Positions 45,623 through 54,382 of a stretch of 64,000 bases of DNA are shown here, in pieces. Source of the DNA: BMS3BBIN04 sp964552465 (lineage in GTDB: Bacteria; Electryoneota; Electryoneia; Electryoneales; Electryoneaceae); assembly GCA_964552465.1 (NCBI GenBank), contig CAZKGR010000018.1, forward strand, positions 1 through 64,000, in the 5' to 3' direction. Position numbers and translations under genes: made by a program. Position 1 is the first letter of the stretch. The number at the start of each line of letters is the position of its first letter. The notes under the pieces are model-generated. The model was not told the origin of the DNA. It saw nothing but the letters and a program-made list of their open reading frames with translations, and made no database searches.

Positions 45623-46541
45623 CATATCGCTCGTGATAAAGACGGCCGGCTTTCTGCTGGCCGTCTCTCTCATATTGATCCTGGTCGGGTGCGGACTAAT
45701 CAAAAAGGAAGCGCCTGAAGATGCGATTGCAGTTGTGGGCGACACGTGGATCACACAGGAAGATGTTGCAGAGGAACTCGAGTTCCGAGGCCTGAATCCT
45801 GATGATGAACGCGAGTTCGCACGCTATGTCAACAAGTGGATCGACACTCAACTTCTGCTACATGAAGCATACGAACTTCGACTGCACAAAAACTCAGAGC
45901 TGGTACAACGGATAAGCGACCTTGAAACTGAACTGCTGATCAACAGCTTGCTAGATAGCAATACCGTCGTCGAACCGCCGAACTCGCAAGCCGTCATTGA
46001 TTACTGGAAAGATCACACCGGCGAGTACACCCGCGTCGCAAATGAAGTATCTCTCATCGTGGCATATGTGGAAACGCGAAATCAGGCTTGGCGGCTGCGG
46101 GAAGCGTTTGATCAGTCATCACCGGTCTCGCAAATGCGTGACGAAATTGGTCTGACACGGATTGACACATTGCGACACCTTAGTGTTGATCGTCTACCAA
46201 ATGAGATTTCGACCGGCATCGAGCCTCTACGTTCGGGACACTCCAGCCTGCCGATCGAGTATAACGGTGAGTGGCTGATTGTGAAGCTGGTGGAACGCTT
46301 TCGAGCTGGTCGACCACGAAGCATAGAAGAAGTTGAATCGCTGGTTGAGGCCAGGATGATTGCGGAACAACGTAGTCGGCTGAAACTGGATTATATTGAA
46401 GCTCTGCGACGGGAAGCGCGTCAGAGTGGATTTGTTCGCATCCGATTTGCTGACATAGTTTCTGGGAACGAAATAGTACCCGGCGAGATCAGCAACGATA
46501 GTCTTGAGTCTGGATCAGCTGTCCAGACCACGGAGGAGTAG
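45597..46541 (+). CDS. SurA-N-like lipoprotein with degenerate parvulin domain
   Basis: 314 aa from the ATG at 45597, overlapping the previous gene by 26 bases; a GTG at 45633 is an alternative start just before the hydrophobic segment. Lipobox ILVGC. The N-terminal half matches the SurA/PrsA chaperone helices (IAVVGDTWITQEDVAEELEFRG, NKWIDTQLLLHEAYEL). The parvulin-like second half keeps only its end (SLPIEYNGEWLIVKLVERF) and lacks the usual HILV and G-F-G-x-H motifs. It may be a chaperone without isomerase activity. Confidence 0.75.
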   Translation: MQAISQIRNISLVIKTAGFLLAVSLILILVGCGLIKKEAPEDAIAVVGDTWITQEDVAEELEFRGLNPDDEREFARYVNKWIDTQLLLHEAYELRLHKNSELVQRISDLETELLINSLLDSNTVVEPPNSQAVIDYWKDHTGEYTRVANEVSLIVAYVETRNQAWRLREAFDQSSPVSQMRDEIGLTRIDTLRHLSVDRLPNEISTGIEPLRSGHSSLPIEYNGEWLIVKLVERFRAGRPRSIEEVESLVEARMIAEQRSRLKLDYIEALRREARQSGFVRIRFADIVSGNEIVPGEISNDSLESGSAVQTTEE

Positions 46542-46546
46542 TACAC

Positions 46547-47836
46547 GTGAAATATTTTCATATATCAGCACTTATCATCTTGTTGGCGATGACCGTTCCA
46601 TTCGTTCATGCGCAGGACATGCAGGTGGTGGATCGGATTATCGCGGCTGTCGATGACGAGATTATCCTCGAGTCAGAAGTCTTGCAGTATGTGCAGGATA
46701 TTGTGCTCCGCAACCGTGATGCCTATCGATCTGAAGAGAGCATCCTGGCACTACAGGCGCAAGTGCTCGACGAATTAATCAACCAGAAGATCCTACTATC
46801 GATCGCAGAAAATGACACGAATATCGTCGTTGAAGACCGTCAGGTTGACCTGACCCTCGATGACCGAATCAATCAGGTTGTGCGTGAGGTCGGTGGGGAA
46901 GAGGCACTGGAAGAGTATTATGGCAAGCCAATTCGTCAGATCCGTCGTGATTTTCGTGATCAAGTGAGAAACAGCTTGCTCATTGAACGTGTTCGCAACT
47001 ACCAGATTAGGTCAACGTCGATCACACGTGCGGAAGTTGAGGGATTTTATGATGAGGTGAAGCAAGAGTTGCCGGCAATCCCGGAACGTGTTCGACTGGC
47101 ACACATCCTGATCGAAATTGAACCAGCAGAGGATGCCCGCAATCAGGCAAAGACACGGGCCGACAGCCTGTTCAATCTCATTGCACAAGGTGCGGATTTC
47201 GATTCGGTGGCGATGGAATTCTCTGACGACCGCGTAAGTGCGGCCAAGGGTGGATTACTGGGAACGACTCAACGCGGAGATCTCGTCCCCGATTTTGAAG
47301 CTGTCGCATATAATCTGGAAGAAGGCGAGATAAGTGAACCGATTCGCTCCAGATTTGGATTCCACATCATCCGATTGAATTGGCGACGTGGAGAAAAGAT
47401 CAACACTCACCACATACTGGTTATGTTGCAAGCTACAGAAAGCGACAAGCAACGAGCAGTTGAAGAAGCACGTCTGCTGCGAGATCGTGCGTTGGCGGAC
47501 GAAGAGTTTGCCGAAATCGCGAAAGAGCATTCCGCTGATGATGAAACTGCCAGACTCGGTGGTGATCTAGGGTGGTTTGATTTGGAATCCATCCCGGAAC
47601 AGTTCCAACAGGTTGCTCGTGGCTTGGAGACTGGAGATGTAAGCGAACCATTCGAATCGCGCATCGGAATTCACCTGTTGACCGTCAGTCAACGGGATGC
47701 AACCCGCGAATTTAACTTGATCAACGATTGGGACAGGATCAGCCGGATGGCGTTGCAGGAGAAGCAGGATCGCGAGTATTTCATGTGGTTGGAAGAACAG
47801 CGCGAAACTGTTTACATCGAATTGATGATGGAATAA
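46547..47836 (+). CDS. surA: SurA-like periplasmic chaperone/peptidyl-prolyl isomerase
   Basis: 429 aa, close to the length of E. coli SurA, with the same order: signal peptide (ending VHAQD), SurA-N (VDRIIAAVDDEIILESEV), then two parvulin domains (VRLAHILIEIEP ... GGLLGTTQRGDLVPDFEAVAY ... FGFHIIRL, and INTHHILVMLQATE ... GGDLGWFDLESIPEQF ... GIHLLTV). It starts with GTG at 46547, with GGAGGAG inside the end of the previous gene. It acts on unfolded outer-membrane proteins crossing the periplasm. Third gene of the foldase operon, closed by the terminator at 47871. Confidence 0.92.
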   Translation: MKYFHISALIILLAMTVPFVHAQDMQVVDRIIAAVDDEIILESEVLQYVQDIVLRNRDAYRSEESILALQAQVLDELINQKILLSIAENDTNIVVEDRQVDLTLDDRINQVVREVGGEEALEEYYGKPIRQIRRDFRDQVRNSLLIERVRNYQIRSTSITRAEVEGFYDEVKQELPAIPERVRLAHILIEIEPAEDARNQAKTRADSLFNLIAQGADFDSVAMEFSDDRVSAAKGGLLGTTQRGDLVPDFEAVAYNLEEGEISEPIRSRFGFHIIRLNWRRGEKINTHHILVMLQATESDKQRAVEEARLLRDRALADEEFAEIAKEHSADDETARLGGDLGWFDLESIPEQFQQVARGLETGDVSEPFESRIGIHLLTVSQRDATREFNLINDWDRISRMALQEKQDREYFMWLEEQRETVYIELMME

Positions 47837-47857
47837 CCAGCTACAATCTGTAGCTGG
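47837..47857 (+). other. Hairpin just after the surA-like gene
   Basis: CCAGCTAC and GTAGCTGG form a perfect 8-bp stem directly after the stop codon, upstream of the true terminator. It probably stabilises the 3' end. Confidence 0.5.
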
Positions 47858-47870
47858 AAAAGATACTTTG

Positions 47871-47897
47871 AATCCCCGCATTTGCGGGTTTTTTTAT
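47871..47897 (+). terminator. Terminator of the foldase operon
   Basis: CCCGCA and TGCGGG stem followed by a seven-T tract; a classical Rho-independent terminator. Confidence 0.85.
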
Positions 47898-47927
47898 TTG
47901 TCACCTTCCACCGGAAATGATAGTGAA

Positions 47928-49739
47928 TTATTGCGTAGAAGATGTAGAATCGAGCAATTCAAGCAATGAGCTTTCACCTGCAAGCAGCTCGTCTGGTGTG
48001 CCAATCTGCGCAACGCGCCCTTGGTCCAAAACAAGCACACGATCGGCCGCTCGAATTGTCGAGAGGCGGTGACTGATTAAAACTGCTGTACGACCGTTGA
48101 GCACGTTTTGTAAACGTGAAACGAGCGCGTGTTCGCTCTTGACATCAAGCGAGCTCGAAGGTTCATCAAGAATGACTACCTGTGAGGGTCTGACCAGAGC
48201 ACGTGCGAGTGATAAGCGTTGCCACTGACCCTCGCTGAGATCGACGCTATGATCGAACCAGGTACCGAGCAAAGTGTCATAGCCGTGCGGCAAGCGGGGG
48301 ATGAACTCGTCAACGCCTGCATCTTGGGCCGCTCGTAAGATTGCTTCCTCTGATGGCTGATGAGCGGTGTCACCGAGGGCGATATTTTCGCGCACTGAAG
48401 CGTGAAACCTGGCGAAGTCCTGGAAGATCACACTGTACAAACGGCGCAACTGATCCGGGTCGAAGTCACGAAGATCATGTCCATCCAGCGAGATATTGCC
48501 AGATGTCGGGTCATGGAGCCGTGTCAGCAACTTAACGAGAGTTGTTTTACCTGATCCATTTGCACCAACGATGGCGAGAACTTCCGATGGCTTCAGATCG
48601 AAAGACACATCCTGCAGCGCCCAGTCCTGGCGGTTCGGATAGCGGAAGGACACATTTTCAACCTTTATCCCAGTGATTAGGTCAGTGGGAACGGCTGCGG
48701 GAAGTGGTGGTGCTGTGATCTGAGGTTCACAGTCAAAGAACTCGAACAGGTTGCCGAGGAACAAGTTGTTCTGATACATGGCCGCGACACCGGTAAGAAT
48801 TCGCTGGATCATCGAACCGCCTCGCGCCAGACCCTGAATTACAAGCACCAGCGAACCGATAGTGATCGAACCAACTACCGCATGCCACGATATGAATGCA
48901 TACAATCCGAGAATCACACTAGCGGAAATCGTCTTTGCAATCAATTCAAACCATGACTGCCGTGAGACAATATTCAGCTTTTCCTGCCGCAGTTTGTCCC
49001 GTTGCTGTTTGAACCGATCGCTGAACAACCCACCAAGACCGTAGAGGATCAGCTCTTTTGCGTAGTAAGTGCTGGTCAACACCCAGCTTGAATAACGGGC
49101 TTGCCGCTCATCCTGGGTACGGCTGCGTTCCCATGCATACCAGCGACGTGAGTAATGCAAACGAATGAAGACGTCTGGCAGAACGGCAATAACGAGCGCC
49201 GGTCCGAGCACCCAATTAACCGAGATCAGCAAACCCGCCACGCCAGTGATCGCGATCAGGTTCTGAAACAGGCTGCCTGCCTCCTGGATCAAACGTCCGG
49301 GACGGGACAAAGCTTCCCGTTGAGCGCGGTGCAAGCTGTCGCGGAACTCGCTGTTCTCGTAGTAAGCAAGCCCGACTGTTATCGATTTACGATGGATGCT
49401 GTCAAACAGATGGTCAGTAAACTTCTGGACGAGGTGTTGGCGCAACCAACCATCAACTGTTCCCGAACTGATCAGCAGCCAATAGGTTACACCCGCAGCT
49501 ATCACGTACCGCATCACCTGGCTCAATCCTTGAGTCGGGTCGGGTAGCTCGATGGCCAGCACAATACTATCGACAATCCACTTGAACAACAGTAACTGTA
49601 CCAGCGGCAAAATGCCACGGAAGATGGAGAAAATCGTGTAGGCTGTGGCCTGCTGCGGGGCGTGCAGCCACAGCATGCGAAGCAGCCGTCCGAGTGGACG
49701 TGCATTTGATGATTTGATTTGCTCAGTATCGAGTGTCAT
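47928..49739 (-). CDS. ABC exporter (fused permease and ATPase) of the RiPP-like cassette
   Basis: 603 aa half-transporter. The N-terminal ~330 residues hold six membrane helices (FSIFRGILPLVQLLLFKWIV, ISASVILGLYAFISW, among others). The C-terminal ATPase has Walker A GANGSGKTTL, a Q-loop at VIFQDF, signature LSEGQWQRLSLARAL, Walker B VVILDEPSSSLD and H-loop ISHRLST. There is no peptidase C39 domain, so it does not trim a leader itself. Fourth gene in the direction precursor, PqqD-like, kinase-like, exporter. Its likely cargo is the processed peptide; lipid export of MsbA type is the alternative. Confidence 0.85.
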   Translation of the reverse strand: MTLDTEQIKSSNARPLGRLLRMLWLHAPQQATAYTIFSIFRGILPLVQLLLFKWIVDSIVLAIELPDPTQGLSQVMRYVIAAGVTYWLLISSGTVDGWLRQHLVQKFTDHLFDSIHRKSITVGLAYYENSEFRDSLHRAQREALSRPGRLIQEAGSLFQNLIAITGVAGLLISVNWVLGPALVIAVLPDVFIRLHYSRRWYAWERSRTQDERQARYSSWVLTSTYYAKELILYGLGGLFSDRFKQQRDKLRQEKLNIVSRQSWFELIAKTISASVILGLYAFISWHAVVGSITIGSLVLVIQGLARGGSMIQRILTGVAAMYQNNLFLGNLFEFFDCEPQITAPPLPAAVPTDLITGIKVENVSFRYPNRQDWALQDVSFDLKPSEVLAIVGANGSGKTTLVKLLTRLHDPTSGNISLDGHDLRDFDPDQLRRLYSVIFQDFARFHASVRENIALGDTAHQPSEEAILRAAQDAGVDEFIPRLPHGYDTLLGTWFDHSVDLSEGQWQRLSLARALVRPSQVVILDEPSSSLDVKSEHALVSRLQNVLNGRTAVLISHRLSTIRAADRVLVLDQGRVAQIGTPDELLAGESSLLELLDSTSSTQ

Positions 49740-49846
49740 GCGACTCCAGCGGACTTCAGTATTCCTTGATCACAACGCGAACAAGGTACAACAACTGATA
49801 TTCAATCGCGACAGGTGAGAACAACAAACAGGTTTACTTGATTCTG

Positions 49847-50740
49847 CTAACGTGAGGGTACATCAAGGTATGGCTGCAGTATTTCCCAGAATGGATCCTC
49901 GAGGGTCAAGTCAAGTAGAATCCCCCTCAACGAACGTGAGTACCGTTCAGATTGCTCAAATACTCGTTTCCGAACTTGAGTGAGATCTGGAGGAGGCAAT
50001 GATGTCCAGGCTCGACGGAATATTTGTTCGCACGCTTGCTTCAGATAGTTCGACGTGGCGGCGTGCTGCAATTGTTCGAGCGAAACCTTCTGCGCCTGAC
50101 GAAGGAAGACAACAGTATGAATTGGAATTGCGGTTGTTGACGGCCAAACCTGGTCGATATTGCGTAATACCAGATCACTCCATGTCGGCATCGGATGAGC
50201 GAACAACCCCGCATCAGTCTGCACCAACCAGCACTCATCATCGTTGACCGTTTCCCATTCGGACGGGAGACGTCGCATCGTAGTAGATTTGCCAGTCCCT
50301 CCCGGCGCGGCAAAGAGAACACCTTTTTCACCATACACACCCAGCCCGGCATGGATAGGCAGATTCCCAGCCCGCAAAAGAGCAGGGTAGAGGGGATACT
50401 GACCGTACCACATACTCATCAACCAATCCTTACGATTGGAACGATCTGGAACCTCATAAACATGTGTTTCTGTCCCTGGGAGTGTGTACACGCGTAATGG
50501 CCCCAAGTCGAACTCGTTGCACTGAGTTTGATTTGTTCCCAAAAAGGTCAGGCAGGCATCAAGTTCGGTATGCGTGACAACGTATATAGTCCATTTATCG
50601 GCCTGGTTATTTCCTTCCTCTGACGGCAGAGAGAGAACCGAAGCAAACTTCCGTAGCCAATCAATCCCAGCTGAAACGGCTCGAAAAGTCCAGCGGGTTT
50701 CATCAGCAAGAACAAGTGAAACCGACAAATCAGTCGTCAT
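49847..50740 (-). CDS. HPr-kinase-like protein of RiPP clusters
   Basis: 297 aa. A P-loop kinase core of the HprK type: VLFAAPGGTGKSTTMRRLP near residues 140-160, then NDDECWLV (acidic metal site), then HPMPTWSDL. The same core is found in kinases of paeninodin-type lasso peptide clusters, which phosphorylate a serine of the precursor, and in SynChlorMet ScmC proteins. The ATG lies inside the last codons of the PqqD-like gene (11-base overlap), so they are translated together. Kinase activity on the adjacent peptide is inference. Confidence 0.8.
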   Translation of the reverse strand: MTTDLSVSLVLADETRWTFRAVSAGIDWLRKFASVLSLPSEEGNNQADKWTIYVVTHTELDACLTFLGTNQTQCNEFDLGPLRVYTLPGTETHVYEVPDRSNRKDWLMSMWYGQYPLYPALLRAGNLPIHAGLGVYGEKGVLFAAPGGTGKSTTMRRLPSEWETVNDDECWLVQTDAGLFAHPMPTWSDLVLRNIDQVWPSTTAIPIHTVVFLRQAQKVSLEQLQHAATSNYLKQACEQIFRRAWTSLPPPDLTQVRKRVFEQSERYSRSLRGILLDLTLEDPFWEILQPYLDVPSR

Positions 50741-51011
50741 GGTAAATAAGTTTGTTCTGAATCAGGCTGTCGATGAACTCCTCAACATCCTGCTTGAGTG
50801 TGGTTGGAGGGGGAACAAAAAAAACCTGCAATTGCGCGATGATTTCTTCAGGGGTTATCCCCTCATGAATCATGGCCCAAATGCGGGTTCCAAGACTGTT
50901 TATGCTGTAGGCCCGGTCTGTTCCGGGGTGGTACAACACTCCACCGCTAGTTGAATCATCGCGAAAAACAACGGAGGATTCTGTCACGAGGACAGAAGAG
51001 TTACCTGGCAT
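50730..51011 (-). CDS. PqqD-like RiPP recognition element
   Basis: 93 aa, a stand-alone PqqD domain: LVTESSVVFRDD, then GVLYHPGTDRAYSINSLGTRIWAMI, GITPEEIIAQL, DVEEFIDSLIQNKLI. These small winged-helix proteins bind the leader of a ribosomal peptide and bring it to modifying enzymes. It comes 15 bases after the candidate precursor and overlaps the kinase gene. No ribosome site is evident at the ATG, so coupling to the upstream gene is plausible. Confidence 0.88.
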   Translation of the reverse strand: MPGNSSVLVTESSVVFRDDSTSGGVLYHPGTDRAYSINSLGTRIWAMIHEGITPEEIIAQLQVFFVPPPTTLKQDVEEFIDSLIQNKLIYHDD

Positions 51012-51026
51012 GGGAACGTCGCCCGA

Positions 51027-51197
51027 TTACAACCACTCAAACGAATCCGACTCCTGCTGTTGATCCTGCCTCTTCTCTTCACCATCCCCCGGATCGTTCT
51101 GCGCCGGTGGGTCCGGTTCAGAAAACCCATGGGCAACGTCGAGGAGCAAGGAAAGCTCAGTAAGCAGGGGTTTATCATATCCCACGCTTTTCTTCAC
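51027..51197 (-). CDS. Candidate RiPP precursor peptide (paeninodin-like leader)
   Basis: 56 aa starting with GTG at 51197, with a perfect AGGAGG five bases upstream. The leader-like N-terminus MKKSVGYDKPLLTELSLLLD contains Tyr7-x-x-Pro10-x-Leu12, the YxxPxL motif that PqqD-type recognition elements bind in lasso precursors. The C-terminal half is very hydrophilic (SEPDPPAQNDPGDGEE) and ends QESDSFEWL, with serines near the end as kinase-modified lasso precursors have. Gly24 could start a core. However, no Asp/Glu occurs at core positions 7-9, so a standard lasso ring is not predicted. Directly followed by the PqqD-like gene. Confidence 0.65.
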   Translation of the reverse strand: MKKSVGYDKPLLTELSLLLDVAHGFSEPDPPAQNDPGDGEEKRQDQQQESDSFEWL

Positions 51198-51798
51198 GAG
51201 TGCCTCCTGATACAATATCAATTCGAATTCGATGGTGTGAAAGTCGTGCACTAAGAATTGTAACACGCATCAGCACCGAATATGCTGCTAAAATATCCTC
51301 AATGCACCCCCTAAACACACCAAGAGCTCTCATCTCGGGTGATTTCGCGACTGACAATCGGACCATTGAAAATTGTCGGTGCATCAGATTTTTAAAAATC
51401 CGACATCTGCTCTTCAATAGCAATGACGCAGATCACAGGAAACGTCGATCAAGAGATGTAAAGAGAGGCATGGCCTCAAACGATGGCTCGAGGGTACTCT
51501 GGAACAATTTCAGAACTATCTTGTTGTGCTTAAGCTCTGGACCGAGTACATTCCGTTGGATGTCGGCGCGAATTTCTAATACTTACTCCGAGTCCGAAGA
51601 ATTTGATGCCGATAATGTGTTCTCCAACACAGCAAATTGCAATTCAGGCATGTAGATTTTTGGAATCTTGCTTGAGTAAATTGATGCGATGCACCTTGTC
51701 CGATGTCCAGTGACCGATAACTACATGATGACGGAGTACACTATTTCGTGTTCTACGCGTCGTTTACCTGCTGTTCTAACAATCAGGGAGACTTTATC
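51198..51798. other. Divergent promoter region between the RiPP-like cassette and a T9SS gene
   Basis: 600 bases with no supported gene. Open frames here lack ribosome sites and normal composition. Signals seen: a TACAAT box on the minus strand at 51257-51262, about 60 bases before the precursor start, and an AGGGAG ribosome site before 51799. The rest is low in structure. Confidence 0.4.
51257..51262 (-). promoter_or_regulatory. Possible -10 box for the RiPP-like operon
   Basis: TGTTACAAT on the minus strand looks like a -10 element, but no good -35 sequence sits 16-18 bases upstream. Weak evidence. Confidence 0.25.
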
Positions 51799-54198
51799 AT
51801 GAGGTCTTCGATTCTCTTTGTTAGCATTTTGGTCGTCTTCGTTTTGCTGACAGCTATTCCTGTACAGGCACAGATCAACAACGCCGACTTTGAAAACTGG
51901 ACGGGTGATAATCCAGATAGTTGGACGATCGTTGAAACTGGCAACAATGAGGTCCGCGAGGACGCGTTCGCGTACAGCGGATCAGCTTCTGCTGAGTTGG
52001 TGTGCCCGTCATATTCACGTCCGCGATTGGTCCAGTATATCAATGTTGAGGCGAACGAGGCGGTAACGGCCAATTTGTTCGTGTATGACAACGAAGCATC
52101 ATACACACGCTTGTATCTAAAAGTGTATGACAATGACGGATTGCTGCTTCTTCAAGATTATGACCAGTCTGCAAACTCTGGAAGCTGGCAGGCGTTAAAC
52201 GTTGATCTTGTAACTCCCGCAAGTTCCGCGGAAATCAAATTTGAAGTCATCTATTTCTATGACACAGGCACCCCAGGAACGCAGACGAACTACATCGACT
52301 TTGCAGAAATCACGATTAGCGTTCCGACATTTGCCAACATCGAAAACCCTGGTTTGGAAGATTGGACTGGTGGCGTACCTGACAGCTGGACGGTGATCGA
52401 ACCCCTTAACAGCGATGTTCAGCAGGAAACTGGCACTGTCTACGAGGGTTCGTATTCTGCTTCCGTTACCTCGACAGCCTATGTACGTCCACGAATGGTA
52501 CAATTCCTGGGTGTGTATCCAGGTGACACGGTTACCGGACGTGTACAGATTCTTGATAACGATCCTTCTTTGCCGCGCCTGTATCTGAAAGCTTACGACT
52601 ACGATGGTACACTGATTCAGCAGAGTTTTGCATCTGCGACCAACAATGCTGCATGGCAGAATGTTGAGACAACGTTGGTAACACCATCAACAACGGCTTA
52701 TGTCAAATTTGAAATCATCCAATTCTACAACACTACGTCAGGTGGTACACAAACCATCTATGTGGATGCTGCCGAGTACGAAGTAGACACATACACATTC
52801 GATGTCAGTACTGCCAACCAGTGGTACTTCATAGGTCCTCCAGTGGACATAACTGACCAGGGGGATAGAAACGCAGACCAGCTGTTCAGCGATGACCTCG
52901 GCGGAGCGAGTACATCCTCCACATGGGTCATGAGCCGTTGGAACAACACGACTCAAGCGTATGAGCGCTTTGGTAATGGTGATGGCGATCCGCTCACGGA
53001 ACCGCCAGATATTGAACCGGGTATTGGATACTGGTTTGTTCAGGATGTGGAACCTGGAGTTTCCGATCCCTGGCTGGACATCACCAGTGCCCAGACATCA
53101 ACTGGTGCTCCTTCTTCAGACGTTACCCAAGACATCATTGGGCAGACTGGAGGCGAGAACGGTGTCACCATGTTGGCAAACCCGTTCTACGGTGATTTCA
53201 CTGTCTCAGCGTCGGTTCTGACCGCAAGTGGTTCTCCCTCTGACTGGGGGCAGGACGGAATAAACTCAAACATTTACACGTGGGATGGGTCACAGTATCT
53301 CATCCAGCTTGCTGAATCTGCCACACTTGGCATGTGGGACGGATTCTGGGTTGTCAAAACGACCACGGGTGATGGTGACATTACATTTACCTACGATAGC
53401 GGTGACCACGGTCCAGTCATTGATGACTACTTCGTTGAAACCGGTTGGGGATTGCAGCTCTGCGTTGAGTCTCTGGATGGTACATATCTTGATACCTACA
53501 ACGAGCTCGGAGTCCGTGATCGTTCGTTAGATGGCTACGATAGCTACGATGCCTTCGAAATGACGCCACCGAGTTCCAGATATGTCAGCCTTGCGTTTAC
53601 CCATGAAAACTGGGATGAAGGACGCCGGTTTGCACATGACTATCGTGACAAAGAATTTGATCGGGATAGCTGGAACTTTGAGATAAAAGCCCGTCGTCTG
53701 CCGAACAGCTCATTCAGACTCTATTGGCCTGCGTTGCAAGGAGTCCCAGGAAATATCGAGTTCGAACTGTACCGTTACAATCAACAGAGTATTGTTCGAG
53801 TTGGACTATTGAGTGAGCTCGATGACTACGTCTTCACGGTCGGTGATGAGGATGTTGAGGTCGTTAGATTCCGCATCATTGCCTTAGATCAAGACCTGGT
53901 AGCCAGCGTTGACGAACCTGGTGCTGAACTACCGGTTGAGTTCGGCATACATTCAGCCTATCCGAATCCGTTCAACGCGCAGATATCCATCAAAATGGGA
54001 CTGCCGGATGCGGGTAACGCTACAATGACGGTGTTTGACATTCTGGGTCGCGAGGTCGCCAGCTTACATAACGGACACTTGAACGCTGGTTCCCATACGT
54101 TCACGTGGGAAGCGAAAGATCACGCGTCAGGCATCTACTTCCTCCGCTTGTCGTCTGGTGAACAGGTTTCGCATCGCAAAGTGACTCTACTTCAGTAG
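51799..54198 (+). CDS. T9SS cargo protein with two carbohydrate-binding-like modules
   Basis: 799 aa from the ATG at 51799, preceded by AGGGAG. Signal peptide ends VQAQ. Two similar ~165-residue beta modules follow (NADFENWTGDNPDSWTIVE and NPGLEDWTGGVPDSWTVIE at their starts, each with RPRLVQY/RPRMVQF and YLKVYD/YLKAYD), in the style of CBM4/9-type galactose-binding folds. A middle region (ANQWYFIGPPVDITDQ, GENGVTMLANPFYGDF) resembles surface proteins of the FCB group. The end is a type A sorting domain (YPNPFNAQ, FDILGREV, GIYFLRLS). It lies between the RiPP-like operon and the nucleotidyltransferase gene; whether it belongs to that system is unknown. Confidence 0.8.
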   Translation: MRSSILFVSILVVFVLLTAIPVQAQINNADFENWTGDNPDSWTIVETGNNEVREDAFAYSGSASAELVCPSYSRPRLVQYINVEANEAVTANLFVYDNEASYTRLYLKVYDNDGLLLLQDYDQSANSGSWQALNVDLVTPASSAEIKFEVIYFYDTGTPGTQTNYIDFAEITISVPTFANIENPGLEDWTGGVPDSWTVIEPLNSDVQQETGTVYEGSYSASVTSTAYVRPRMVQFLGVYPGDTVTGRVQILDNDPSLPRLYLKAYDYDGTLIQQSFASATNNAAWQNVETTLVTPSTTAYVKFEIIQFYNTTSGGTQTIYVDAAEYEVDTYTFDVSTANQWYFIGPPVDITDQGDRNADQLFSDDLGGASTSSTWVMSRWNNTTQAYERFGNGDGDPLTEPPDIEPGIGYWFVQDVEPGVSDPWLDITSAQTSTGAPSSDVTQDIIGQTGGENGVTMLANPFYGDFTVSASVLTASGSPSDWGQDGINSNIYTWDGSQYLIQLAESATLGMWDGFWVVKTTTGDGDITFTYDSGDHGPVIDDYFVETGWGLQLCVESLDGTYLDTYNELGVRDRSLDGYDSYDAFEMTPPSSRYVSLAFTHENWDEGRRFAHDYRDKEFDRDSWNFEIKARRLPNSSFRLYWPALQGVPGNIEFELYRYNQQSIVRVGLLSELDDYVFTVGDEDVEVVRFRIIALDQDLVASVDEPGAELPVEFGIHSAYPNPFNAQISIKMGLPDAGNATMTVFDILGREVASLHNGHLNAGSHTFTWEAKDHASGIYFLRLSSGEQVSHRKVTLLQ

Positions 54199-54222
54199 TC
54201 ACTGGCGAAAGCTTGAATTTCC

Positions 54223-54255
54223 AAACGCTCATCCCAACTGGGGATGGGCGTTTTT
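54223..54255 (+). terminator. Terminator of the T9SS cargo gene
   Basis: AAACGCTCATCCC and GGGATGGGCGTTT pair over 13 bp with one G-T, loop AACTG, followed by TTTTT. Strong terminator. Confidence 0.9.
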
Positions 54256-54382
54256 CATCATTTTCGTGTATTGCGCAGCGTCACACATGTATCTATTGTA
54301 TTTTACGAACTTAAGGTAACTATACTCAGACTCATCAGAAGATTCCAATTACGTATGTGTGCATACATGAGGTTTGCCAGAT

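Noticed and set aside
47928..51197. Complete lasso peptide cluster
   Set aside because: No Asn-synthetase-like cyclase or transglutaminase-like protease is present, and the core lacks an acidic residue at ring positions 7-9.
51200..51655. Rightward open frame of ~150 codons upstream of the T9SS gene
   Set aside because: No ribosome site, odd composition (Arg/Ser/Asn-rich with no domain pattern), and it runs antisense to the RiPP-like operon promoter region.
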